The notes: a model not told the origin generated them from the letters alone. DNA of 30,878 bases from a virus (IMGVR_UViG_3300023172_000127:1-30878); one strand, 5' to 3'; positions 4,509 through 13,706 are shown, counted from the first letter of the stretch. Numbers and translations: made by a program.

Positions 4509-4526
4509 CAAAGGGTTGTAATTTTT

Positions 4527-4985
4527 TTATAAACTAATGTCTTCTAATCCTGCTGCACGTAGTTTAACAATATTGTTTATTTGAAACTGCTTGGCGTCCA
4601 ATGCTTTAATCAGTCCCATATACTTGTTTCGTATAAGTGCAAACTCATTACAAATATGCTGTTGGTCAACTACGTCTTGTTCACCTTCTGCGTACTTGTC
4701 TGCATCTCTCGAACTAAGAGCACGGTTGTAGTGTTCGAGAAACTTTTTGTATTTCTCTGTTTTAACTTTGCGTAATTCAATATTAAGGTATTCTAATATT
4801 GCTTCAATTTCCTGCAACTGATTAAAACGATGCTCAACTATACCAGGCATATCTCTACTGTGTTTTTCAACATTGCCTTTGAGACTACACTCTACACGAG
4901 CTTCATCTAGTTGTGTTTCGTAATAATTAATTGCAGGAATTATTTTATTAAAGTCCTTGCGGATTTCATTAAACCAGTGTGACAT
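4527..4985 (-). CDS. uvsY: UvsY-like recombination mediator
   Basis: A 152-residue, largely helical protein; T4 UvsY is 137 residues. UvsY loads the UvsX recombinase on single-stranded DNA covered with gp32 during recombination-dependent replication and repair. The C-terminal half, with a SRDADKYAEGEQDVV segment followed by a helix containing LIRNKYMGLIKALDAKQF, matches what I recall of cyanophage UvsY proteins. The context agrees: uvsX and gp32 lie just upstream in the same direction. The ATG at 4985 is next to the TAA stop of the 81-residue gene before it (4986-4988). A terminator follows. The assignment is by recognition and context, without alignment. Confidence 0.75.
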   Translation of the reverse strand: MSHWFNEIRKDFNKIIPAINYYETQLDEARVECSLKGNVEKHSRDMPGIVEHRFNQLQEIEAILEYLNIELRKVKTEKYKKFLEHYNRALSSRDADKYAEGEQDVVDQQHICNEFALIRNKYMGLIKALDAKQFQINNIVKLRAAGLEDISL

Positions 4986-5231
4986 TTACCATTCATCATC
5001 TTCGTTATATTCATCAAAGTCTGTATGTTCAATATAATGGTCTCTTAGTACTTTGTCAACCGTTCCATCATATCCAACTAACTCATCTGCAACATCTTCA
5101 ATATCGATTGTTTCTTCTAATGTCATAATAAACTTTTGACAAGCATCGTATTTGTCTTTTGCAGTAATGTATGGTTTAATAGCCATCCACAGATTCATGA
5201 ACTGTTCGATTTCATCTTCACTCAGTTTCAT
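4986..5231 (-). CDS. Small acidic protein between uvsX and uvsY (81 aa)
   Basis: An 81-residue, strongly acidic protein (C terminus TDFDEYNEDDEW) with an N-terminal helical region containing FMNLWMAIKPYITAKDKY and a YDACQKFI segment. I recall similar short proteins in the same position in T4-like marine phages, but no known function. The ATG at 5231 lies 14 bases inside uvsX, and the stop abuts the uvsY start, so expression is tied to the recombination genes. An accessory role in recombination is inferred from position only. Confidence 0.7.
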   Translation of the reverse strand: MKLSEDEIEQFMNLWMAIKPYITAKDKYDACQKFIMTLEETIDIEDVADELVGYDGTVDKVLRDHYIEHTDFDEYNEDDEW

Positions 5232-6342
5232 TGATAGTTAATTCCTCAGATAGTGTTGTTTCGATATTTAGTTCTTCTTCTTCAATATCTTCAATAACAT
5301 CATCTACTTCTTTGTCATCCCATTGTTTCATGATTAAGTCTAATACACCTTCGTCATTAGCTTCCCATGCTTTACGGAATTTGAGGATTGCTTCACCTGT
5401 TTCTTTATCAATATACTCTAAGCGGTTACCACTTTTCTTTAGGACACCTTTGCCTTCTGCTAAGTCTACTAACCCACTATATGGACTCATTCCGGTCTCA
5501 TATGGGATCTTAACTTGTACACTTTCGAAAGGTTTACTGTAACGTGTTTTCATTACTTTACATGCGGCACGAATACCACGTACTTCTGAAATTTTGTTAC
5601 CTTGCTCATCTTCTTTTAGTTTAAGTTTACGCATTGCAACAACGATACTGGATGCATAGATAAAGCCTTGTCCGCCACTAATCTTGTCATCTGGATCAAA
5701 CATATCTTGCGATGCGTATGTGTGGTTAGTTGCTACTAGGCCGACATTGTAATCACCAAACATGTTAACACAGTTACGAACAAGTGCTGTAAGTGCTTTA
5801 GGTTTACGTCCCAAGTCACCTTTCATGTCACCTTTTTGGAACTGATCAATATCAGTAGGTGTTAGCATCATGCCAAGCGAGTCGATTACAAACAATACTT
5901 TAGGACGATCTTCTTCGTCTTTGTCTGCATACTGTGACTTATAATCTTTCATAAACTCACTGATAAGTTTAGCAACGTCATCAATCATTGCTACATTTAG
6001 TTTGAGCAGTTTGTCTTCACTAACATCAACATCTAGTGCTTCTAGCCATTTTGCGTCTAGTGCATTTTCTGTATCAATTAGTACAACAAAGATACCTTGC
6101 TTTTGTGCTTCACGTACTAAGTTGCCTGAGCAAATAAATGATTTGCCAGCACCTGATTCGCCTGCAAAGACTGATACTTTGCCTAGTGGAATACCGCCAT
6201 CAAAACGTCCACTAACTAATTTGTTTAATGTATAGTTGCCTGTACTAATCCATGTATCTGGATCTCTAAATCCGCTACTAAGACCAGGCACACTCTTAGT
6301 AATACTTTTGCGAAATTTCGCAATGTCAAAAGGTTTTGCCAT
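5218..6342 (-). CDS. uvsX: UvsX, RecA-family recombinase
   Basis: A 374-residue RecA/UvsX protein (T4 UvsX is 391). It forms filaments on single-stranded DNA and catalyses strand exchange with ATP. Visible are Walker A GESGAGKS (61-68), the catalytic Glu region IDTENA (90-95), Walker B VLFVIDS (149-155), the MKGDLGRK segment (173-180) and the DNA-binding loop region ISGGQGF (221-227). The C terminus is a long acidic tail. TAGGAG precedes the ATG at 6342. It lies between gp32 and uvsY in one direction, and the three products act together at the replication fork and in repair. A GC-rich hairpin lies just upstream. Confidence 0.95.
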   Translation of the reverse strand: MAKPFDIAKFRKSITKSVPGLSSGFRDPDTWISTGNYTLNKLVSGRFDGGIPLGKVSVFAGESGAGKSFICSGNLVREAQKQGIFVVLIDTENALDAKWLEALDVDVSEDKLLKLNVAMIDDVAKLISEFMKDYKSQYADKDEEDRPKVLFVIDSLGMMLTPTDIDQFQKGDMKGDLGRKPKALTALVRNCVNMFGDYNVGLVATNHTYASQDMFDPDDKISGGQGFIYASSIVVAMRKLKLKEDEQGNKISEVRGIRAACKVMKTRYSKPFESVQVKIPYETGMSPYSGLVDLAEGKGVLKKSGNRLEYIDKETGEAILKFRKAWEANDEGVLDLIMKQWDDKEVDDVIEDIEEEELNIETTLSEELTINETE

Positions 6343-6362
6343 AATTATCTCCTAGAAAGAAT

Positions 6363-6395
6363 GGGGCGACTTGGTGCCGCCCCGCCGGGTTTTTT
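6363..6395. terminator. GC-rich hairpin between gp32 and uvsX
   Basis: GGGGCG (6363-6368) pairs with CGCCCC (6378-6383). Reading leftward, in the direction of the genes, the hairpin is followed by ATTCTTTCT, a poor U-run. Reading rightward, GCCGGG and six T (6390-6395) follow. It may partially terminate the gp32 message, be a processing site, or stop antisense transcription; the sequence does not decide. Confidence 0.45.
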
Positions 6396-6403
6396 GTTAA
6401 GAA

Positions 6404-7450
6404 TTAGTTTCCACGTGCACGAATTGCTGCAAGAATATCTTGCGCACTAGGCTTTTCGCCTTCTGCTGCTGGTGCTGTTGCTGCTACTGTTTCAGCAACT
6501 TGCTCCTGTTGTGCAGGAGGTGTTACAGGTGCAACAGGTTCTTGCCAACCAGTATCTGTTACTGTTTCAGCTACAGGAGTTGCAGCTGGAGTAGGCGTAG
6601 GTGCCGGTGCAGGACTAGCACTACCTGTATTTGGTGCACTGTTTGATGTATCAATTTGTACACCTGCTGGGCGATAAAAATTACCCCATGCTGCAGGATC
6701 ATACAATTTACCATCAACACTTGCTTCAAACATTTCGCCAATAACACGAAGTTCTTCTTCGCTAGGCTGTTTAGGAAGATAATCGTTTAGATTATACAAA
6801 CCATATGTGTCAATTGCTGCACGTTCATCGCTGTTTAGCGAACGCTCACGGCGTGCCCAACTTGATGTTGAGTAGTCTGCATATTGACCTTTTGTAGTTT
6901 TAGTTAAACGGAAGTCTGTACCTGCTTCATAATCAGTAGGTAGTTCTTCAAAGTCACTATCCATAAGTGCACCTTTGATAATGTTAAAGATGCTTGGGTT
7001 AATAATAAAACGACGGATTGGATTTTCCGGAGTTTCTTCATCGAGTGAATTCTCAACTACAAAACCTTGGAATACGTATGAACGTTTTTTCCAGTACTTA
7101 CGACCCATATCTTCTAAACTAGGATCTTTAAACCAATTACGCACCTCTGACAGTACAGGGCAGCTTCCTACTGGTCCCCACATTTCGTTACAAGGTACAT
7201 TAACTGTTACACGACGAGAATCAGGTTGTCCTTCGACTCCTGCAAATTCTAGTCTAATCATTTGACGCTCACGCCAAAAGAAAGTATTACTCGTATCTCC
7301 ATCTGGAAGGAAACGAATTACACTAGTTGAATTTTCTGGGATATTCCAAAATGGGAAGATAGCATTGTCGCCTCCTCCGCTCGATTGATTACCGCTTCCA
7401 CGGTTATCTTGTTCTTGTAGTTTTGCACGAATTTCTGCCAATGATGCCAT
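6404..7450 (-). CDS. 32: gp32-like single-stranded DNA-binding protein
   Basis: A 348-residue protein resembling cyanophage gp32: IRFLPDGD at 45-52, FFWRERQ at 57-63, a VPCNEMWG...SCPVL segment at 85-100, and KKRSYVFQGFVV at 121-132. gp32 coats single-stranded DNA in replication, recombination and repair. T4 gp32 holds zinc with one His and three Cys. Here only Cys87 and Cys97 remain, and the second Cys of the CPVC knuckle is Leu, so the zinc site is probably lost. The C-terminal third is a Pro/Ala/Thr linker ending in QDILAAIRARGN rather than a strongly acidic tail. AAGGAG precedes the ATG. Promoter at 7525-7553; the leader may be autoregulatory. Confidence 0.88.
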   Translation of the reverse strand: MASLAEIRAKLQEQDNRGSGNQSSGGGDNAIFPFWNIPENSTSVIRFLPDGDTSNTFFWRERQMIRLEFAGVEGQPDSRRVTVNVPCNEMWGPVGSCPVLSEVRNWFKDPSLEDMGRKYWKKRSYVFQGFVVENSLDEETPENPIRRFIINPSIFNIIKGALMDSDFEELPTDYEAGTDFRLTKTTKGQYADYSTSSWARRERSLNSDERAAIDTYGLYNLNDYLPKQPSEEELRVIGEMFEASVDGKLYDPAAWGNFYRPAGVQIDTSNSAPNTGSASPAPAPTPTPAATPVAETVTDTGWQEPVAPVTPPAQQEQVAETVAATAPAAEGEKPSAQDILAAIRARGN

Positions 7451-7521
7451 AGTTATTCTCCTTAATGTTGCCTATGTTTTGTTTGCCTAAGTTTTGCCTT
7501 TGTGACAATGTACTTATTGTC
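7451..7521 (-). promoter_or_regulatory. gp32 mRNA leader, possible autoregulatory pseudoknot
   Basis: The ~70-base leader begins with a hairpin, GACAAT (7516-7521) with ATTGTC (7504-7509), whose loop contains AAGT. An ACTT downstream (7489-7492) can pair with the loop, which would form an H-type pseudoknot. After it the leader is A-rich and unstructured, with three AGGCAA repeats, up to AAGGAG and the ATG. T4 gp32 represses its own translation by binding a leader pseudoknot and the adjacent unstructured RNA. The predicted start of transcription (~7518) falls at the edge of the hairpin, which is a weakness. Confidence 0.4.
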
Positions 7522-7524
7522 TTG

Positions 7525-7553
7525 ATAATAATACGTTTTGTGCCAGTTGTCAA
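7525..7553 (-). promoter_or_regulatory. Sigma70-like promoter of gp32
   Basis: TTGACA (7548-7553), 17 bases, TATTAT (7525-7530) on the minus strand, about 75 bases before the gp32 start. The TGA stop (7550-7552) of the 448-residue gene is inside the -35 box. It separates early recombination genes from the late block upstream. Confidence 0.8.
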
Positions 7554-8896
7554 TTAAAAATTTTAGTTACATCATAATTTTCGAACATCTTATCAAATTC
7601 TTGTTCCCAATCAACCGACTCTGAACGTACTTCTTCTTTCTCAACGACACTTAGTTTAGGCATCAACTGTGTGATTGCACGAGCTGATTTACCTAGCATA
7701 GCATCGTCTTGAATACTGTCAACTAATTTACTTGCTTCTTGCAATTTAGTTGCCAATTCCTGTTCGCTTTCGTCTAATACGTTAGCGATATATTCCATTA
7801 CTGCACCTAATTGCGATCTTGCTGATTCCATTTTTGCTCTCATTGGATTCTCAGGATCTGCTTTTAAGTTAGTTCCTTCACGTAAACCAAACATGTCCTT
7901 TGATTCAACAAACGCAACTAAGTTACCGATTGCTTCTTCAATTGCTGCACGTTGTTCACGCACTACTTGCATTTCTTTTACAAGTGCTTGTACATATGGT
8001 AATGCACCTTCTACATTTTCATCAAAATATGAAACTGTAAATTTATCCTTAATATCTGCGAAATCATCTTCATCTAGTTTTTCACCATCACTTGAAAATG
8101 CTTCAAGTGCTGCAGCATATGTTTTGCTGCCTTTAAGTTTGTTTAAACCTTCACGAATATTTGCAATACGTGAACTTACTGCTTCTACGATTTCTGCAGT
8201 ATCTTCGTTGACCAGATTGTTTTTATCACTATAACGCTTAAACTCTTTAAGTTTCTTTAGTTCAATGCACTGTTCAACGATGTGTTTGCCAAAGTCATCA
8301 TATGGTGTTCCGCCTTCTTTGACATGACGCAACATAGCTCTACCACCTGCTAAGTTGTTGCTTGGAAACTTATAACGCTCTCCGTCTGCATTTTCAATAT
8401 AGATAGCACTAATATTTCTACTACGTGATCCACGCTGTTCTTCATTTACAGGCTTATTGTGTTTAATAATAAGTCTTGCGCTTTCTAATTTTTGATAGCT
8501 GCTTTTTGTGCTGCCATATGCTTGTCCGATTGCTTCGTTTACTGTATTCATGTCTCTTACCTTTTGTGCTTGGTAGTCAAAATCCTTTGGTTCGATTTCT
8601 TTGGTATAATTTTTTAATGTGTATTCAATAATACTTTTGTTTGCTAATTTTTTAACTTGGTATAGTGTATCTTTTAGCATGTCGATATCAGTTGTTGCAC
8701 CAATACTTACTTTGATTTCACGCCTGTTATCAGTTTCATCGAGACTAACCATTGTCCCAGTGTCATTCAAGTAGAAACGTCTACTTGTCGAAGGATCTAC
8801 TGTAGAATCACCTTCGTCTGTAAACATTTGTAATTCGTGCCCGTTGCCCTTGAGTATCTTAAAAATCTTTTCTGCAACTGTTTCTGAACTCAACAT
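7550..8896 (-). CDS. Hypothetical protein, late-expressed (448 aa)
   Basis: A 448-residue protein I do not recognise. The N-terminal ~150 residues are mixed, with RRFYLNDTGTMVSLDETDNR and a region with VKVSIGATTD-like strands. A middle segment, GERYKFPSNNLAGGRAMLRH, resembles a small DNA- or protein-binding motif. The C-terminal ~250 residues are highly helical, with coiled-coil character (EGLNKLKGSKTYAAALEAF, then LVKEMQVVREQRAAIEEAI). It is preceded by a textbook late promoter (8922-8929), so a virion or assembly role is likely, downstream of the large terminase. T4 offers no obvious equivalent at this position. Confidence 0.75.
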   Translation of the reverse strand: MLSSETVAEKIFKILKGNGHELQMFTDEGDSTVDPSTSRRFYLNDTGTMVSLDETDNRREIKVSIGATTDIDMLKDTLYQVKKLANKSIIEYTLKNYTKEIEPKDFDYQAQKVRDMNTVNEAIGQAYGSTKSSYQKLESARLIIKHNKPVNEEQRGSRSRNISAIYIENADGERYKFPSNNLAGGRAMLRHVKEGGTPYDDFGKHIVEQCIELKKLKEFKRYSDKNNLVNEDTAEIVEAVSSRIANIREGLNKLKGSKTYAAALEAFSSDGEKLDEDDFADIKDKFTVSYFDENVEGALPYVQALVKEMQVVREQRAAIEEAIGNLVAFVESKDMFGLREGTNLKADPENPMRAKMESARSQLGAVMEYIANVLDESEQELATKLQEASKLVDSIQDDAMLGKSARAITQLMPKLSVVEKEEVRSESVDWEQEFDKMFENYDVTKIFN

Positions 8897-8921
8897 TCTT
8901 TAATCTCTCTTTGTTATATTG

Positions 8922-10905
<1,984 letters not shown>

Positions 10906-10910
10906 ACTAT

Positions 10911-10917
10911 TACTTAT
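10911..10917 (-). promoter_or_regulatory. Late promoter variant abutting the 136-aa gene
   Basis: ATAAGTA on the minus strand, then ATAGT and the ATG at 10905. It follows the terminator at 10922-10955 by four bases, so one transcript ends and the next begins almost at the same point. Confidence 0.55.
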
Positions 10918-10921
10918 CAAT

Positions 10922-10955
10922 AAAAAAAGAGCTACATTTTAAAATGTAGCTCTTT
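10922..10955 (-). terminator. Rho-independent terminator
   Basis: A perfect 15-base-pair palindrome (arms 10926-10940 and 10941-10955, AAAGAGCTACATTTT and complement) ends leftward in seven U (10922-10928). In the other direction there is no T-run. It closes the head-protein transcript ending with the 98-residue gene. The tip A/T pairs will open into a loop. Confidence 0.9.
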
Positions 10956-11001
10956 AATCGTAAACCTTAACGCCTGAATTTAAGGTTGTAGTTCTAACTT
11001 T

Positions 11002-11298
11002 TTAATTTTTGTACCTATCACTGACAGGTTTTGTCATTCTTATTGTTTGTGGAGATAGAGCTGGCTGACCATGAACATATGGTTCTCCACTTGGTTCAAA
11101 TGACTGCCCATCTGAACTAATTTTACTAGTTTGTGCATCACCACCTGTTAATCTTGTTGCTGTTTTTGCATCTAATCCTTGTAAAAATGCATTAATTTTA
11201 ATTTGATTATTGGTAGCTAGTACATCAGCATATTGCTGATCTATACTTGCTTCATTAATGCCTGCTAATTTTTTAATTCTTGCAAGATCATCATTCAT
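11002..11298 (-). CDS. Probable small internal head protein with KLAGI tag (98 aa)
   Basis: A 98-residue protein starting with a short amphipathic helix, LARIKKLAGINEAS. The KLAGI motif (10-14), followed by an acidic residue, occurs again twice in the neighbouring 450-residue protein. The remainder is polar and low in structure. In T4, small internal head proteins carry an N-terminal capsid-targeting peptide that the gp21 protease removes after an (L/I)-x-E site; the INE here would fit. That is inference. The ATG overlaps the TAG/TAA end of the gene upstream as TAATG. A strong terminator follows. Confidence 0.65.
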   Translation of the reverse strand: MNDDLARIKKLAGINEASIDQQYADVLATNNQIKINAFLQGLDAKTATRLTGGDAQTSKISSDGQSFEPSGEPYVHGQPALSPQTIRMTKPVSDRYKN

Positions 11299-12650
11299 TA
11301 GCGTAACTTCCTAAAATAATCTGGATTAGGTTTCGGAGGATTTGTATTAAATGGGTTTGGCCTTGGTCCGCCGAATTTTGGCCAAATTTTGTCCTGGTCA
11401 CCTTTTATATCAAATTTTTCACCTGGTTTTAAAATATATTCTGGATTTGGAAAAATTCCGCCGCCTGATCCGTCTCCTGAATATGGTAGATATTTCGGTA
11501 TGCCATCATCGCCTTTAATATCAAATACACTAGGTCTATCACGACGTTCTGGACGTTCACGTGGGTCAATTGTACCCATTTCTTCAATACCTGCTAGTTT
11601 CTTTAATATATTTAAAGATTCATCAACATCGTCGTCTTCTTCTTTGTCTTTTGCAGCTTTTTTCATTGACTCTTCTTTGTCGCCGTCGCCGTCGATATCA
11701 ATGTAGTCTGGTTTTGCACCTTCGTCTAAACTTTCGTTTACACTTTCCCATGTACCAGCATTTTCTTCGCCGTATTTCTTAATAAAGGCTGCTTTACTCA
11801 TTTTTTCAGCATCATCTATCATTGCATCTTTAACAGCGCCTTCTTTGACTTTGTGTACTTTTCCGTCAACTTCGAATTCATCTGCGCCTGCTGCTTTTGC
11901 TTTTGCAAGTGCACCTGAGTATGCATTACCTTCGCCTACTTCTGGTTCATCGATTTCAACTGATTCTCCTACTTCTAGCATTTTTTCAAACATAGCAATT
12001 GCTCTTTCACGTACATCAGTATCAGTTGCTTCTTCAAATTCTGGATCTTCTGCAAGATTATCAAGTGACTGGAGCATTATTTTTAATGCTTGTTCTTTGC
12101 TTTCATAGTCACCGTCCATTAATAAAACGGCAGCGTCTTCTACACGCATCCCAACTTCTTCATTGCCTTTTTTTGTAAACATGCCGTAATCATGAGTATG
12201 CGGGTTAGCATCTTCTACATTGCTTTCATAGTCTCCGATTGCTAGATTATAATCTGGTGCACCAATACTTGCTTCAGCTTTTAGTTTACCGCCAAAACCT
12301 TTTGCAGGTGTTCTAATTTGTTTAAAGTATGCTGCAATTTCTTTGTCCAAGTTTGGTGTTGCAGATTCTGCTTTAAATGCCGCATATGCTTCTGTTACAC
12401 TTTCTACTGTGTGGTCAGGATATACTTCTTCGTCTACAGTAACGTGATCACCTTTTGCTTTCAAATAACGGCGCAGACTTAAATCTGCATCGCTTCCCAT
12501 TGTTGCCATTGGGTCATCCATCATTTCTTCTTGTGGTCTTGTTGTTGCATCTTCAAATCCTGCGCCATCTGCTTCTACAGTTGGCTCTAGCTTGTTTAAA
12601 ACTTCTGGGTTTACGATGCCTGCTAGTTTAACTAAGTCTCTTAAATCCAT
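11298..12650 (-). CDS. Probable internal head/scaffold-like protein (450 aa)
   Basis: A 450-residue, acidic, low-complexity protein. It starts MDLRDLVKLAGIVNPE and repeats the tag at 351-355 (LNILKKLAGIEE). A segment at 315-326 (YIDIDGDGDKEE after Asp315) looks like a calcium-binding EF-hand-like loop, and DEFEVDGKVHKVKE at 257-270 is a short beta motif I recall from marine T4-like head proteins. The end is Pro/Gly-rich (PRPNPFNTNPPKPNPD). Multiple (L/I)-x-E sites would allow processing by a prohead protease. I infer a virion-internal or scaffold role. T4 gp22 is much smaller (269 residues), so no T4 name is given. It follows the 165-residue gene by four bases. Confidence 0.65.
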   Translation of the reverse strand: MDLRDLVKLAGIVNPEVLNKLEPTVEADGAGFEDATTRPQEEMMDDPMATMGSDADLSLRRYLKAKGDHVTVDEEVYPDHTVESVTEAYAAFKAESATPNLDKEIAAYFKQIRTPAKGFGGKLKAEASIGAPDYNLAIGDYESNVEDANPHTHDYGMFTKKGNEEVGMRVEDAAVLLMDGDYESKEQALKIMLQSLDNLAEDPEFEEATDTDVRERAIAMFEKMLEVGESVEIDEPEVGEGNAYSGALAKAKAAGADEFEVDGKVHKVKEGAVKDAMIDDAEKMSKAAFIKKYGEENAGTWESVNESLDEGAKPDYIDIDGDGDKEESMKKAAKDKEEDDDVDESLNILKKLAGIEEMGTIDPRERPERRDRPSVFDIKGDDGIPKYLPYSGDGSGGGIFPNPEYILKPGEKFDIKGDQDKIWPKFGGPRPNPFNTNPPKPNPDYFRKLR

Positions 12651-12654
12651 TTTA

Positions 12655-13152
12655 TTATACCTTATACTCTGTGTTTAATTCAGACTTTGGTAAGTTTTTA
12701 ACAAACTTTTCTACAAATTCGTTACCGTAGTTATCACTGTGATCAACTTTTTCTTCTTCACTGTAATCTGCGTCTGCTAGTACACTTTTACCTTCTTCTG
12801 GTTCATCCTCATCTAACGGATGAATTTCTTCAAACTCACCTTCATTATACACACGGATTGTTCCGTAATGAATGTTGGCTGCATTTGCTAATTCTTCTTG
12901 TAGTGCAGGAGGTGTTGTTGGCAGTTTAACTGCTACCTCAAATGTTGTTACTGCACTAGGACCAATATTACCAAAGCCAGCAGGGCTTTTTTGGATAATA
13001 CTTGTTTTTGGTGCACTAACACTTTCTACATTATATCTTGCAAGATATGCTTCAATCTTGTCCATTGCTTCCTCTGTCATAGGTGCAACTGTCTGCACTT
13101 TAAACTTGTAAGTTTTTTCAGATTCGGCCAAATATTGTGCTAAACTTTTCAT
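12655..13152 (-). CDS. Probable internal head protein (165 aa)
   Basis: The N terminus, MKSLAQYLAESE, closely parallels the T4 capsid-targeting sequence of internal protein I (MKTYQEFIAEA), whose removal by the gp21 protease follows the E. The mature part (residues 12-165) has a small alpha/beta region (FKVQTVAPMTEEAMDKIEAY) and an acidic tail. This suggests a protein packaged in the head, possibly injected with DNA, but the link is from the tag only. GAGG lies upstream of the ATG, and a late promoter is at 13174-13180. It starts the three-gene head cluster that ends at the terminator 10922-10955. Confidence 0.65.
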   Translation of the reverse strand: MKSLAQYLAESEKTYKFKVQTVAPMTEEAMDKIEAYLARYNVESVSAPKTSIIQKSPAGFGNIGPSAVTTFEVAVKLPTTPPALQEELANAANIHYGTIRVYNEGEFEEIHPLDEDEPEEGKSVLADADYSEEEKVDHSDNYGNEFVEKFVKNLPKSELNTEYKV

Positions 13153-13172
13153 AATATCATTCCTCGTTATAG

Positions 13173-13706
13173 TTATTTATCAGAATCATTTGATTTAATA
13201 CGGTCTACAAGGTCGTTAAGTAAACTGCTTCTATCAAAAAATTCCTCTGCCTCACCCTCAATTGCAGTTTCACCTTTAGCATTTTCTTTAGCAATTTGAT
13301 GTTCAAGTTTCTTTTCTTCTAAATCTAATTTACGTTTGCGCATTTGCATTTCGATCATCTTTAGTTTTTTATCCATCTTTGCTGTTTTAGCAGTAATAGC
13401 ATTTGTCATCATTTTACTAGCACTATCAAACACAGGTGCAGCATGCCTATCTTCTACATTTTGTCCCAAGTCCATCAAGTCTTGAAACGCATTTATTGCT
13501 TGTTTAGCATAGTCGTCCATTTCGTGGTCTAATGCTTCTAAGTCACGGACAGCAGGAAGTGCTGCATCAATTTTGTCTACTGTGTCCATTGTTTCACGTA
13601 GTTTGTCTAAATCAAAACCAGTTTCTTCTTCTTGTATTGGTTGTTCGATCTCCTCACGTTCATTCATCGGAGGCAAATCAAATACTTCTTCAATTTTTCT
13701 ACTCAT
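13173..13706 (-). CDS. 16: Probable gp16, terminase small subunit
   Basis: A 177-residue helical protein (T4 gp16 is 164). The central region, NAFQDLMDLGQNVEDRHAAP followed by a helix with KMMTNAITAKTAKMDKKLKM, has the same layout as the T4 gp16 oligomerisation core (helix, a short turn with an R-H pair, then a long helix). The C-terminal part is a long charged coiled coil. gp16 forms rings that recognise DNA and stimulate gp17. The acidic N terminus (EEIEQPIQEEETG) is also gp16-like. The ATG overlaps the TGA of the gp4-like gene as ATGA. I have not aligned it, so the name is moderate confidence. Confidence 0.65.
   Translation of the reverse strand: MSRKIEEVFDLPPMNEREEIEQPIQEEETGFDLDKLRETMDTVDKIDAALPAVRDLEALDHEMDDYAKQAINAFQDLMDLGQNVEDRHAAPVFDSASKMMTNAITAKTAKMDKKLKMIEMQMRKRKLDLEEKKLEHQIAKENAKGETAIEGEAEEFFDRSSLLNDLVDRIKSNDSDK
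13174..13180 (-). promoter_or_regulatory. T4-type late promoter for the head-protein cluster
   Basis: ATAAATA on the minus strand, 22 bases before the ATG of the 165-residue gene, overlapping the TAA stop of the gp16 gene (13173-13175). A GAGG ribosome site lies between, unlike at the abutting promoters. Confidence 0.6.

Larger units (their letters stand above)
4437..4529. repeat. Stop-terminator-promoter cassette, copy B
   Basis: Second copy of the 93-bp element at 1008-1100. Reading leftward, homology again starts exactly at the TAA stop codon of the preceding gene (4527-4529, uvsY), passes through ACAACCCTTTGAAA and the hairpin, and ends at the -10 region and GTAGAC. The cassette separates the recombination genes from the small-protein genes. 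Confidence 0.8.

Noticed and set aside
4230-4511. 93-aa version of the small beta protein
   Set aside because: Its first 29 codons would lie in the promoter and terminator of cassette B; the ATG at 4424 has a strong ribosome binding site.
7893-8234. 113-aa plus-strand frame inside the 448-aa gene
   Set aside because: Ser-rich antisense shadow without start signals; the opposite strand has a promoter and a consistent helical protein.
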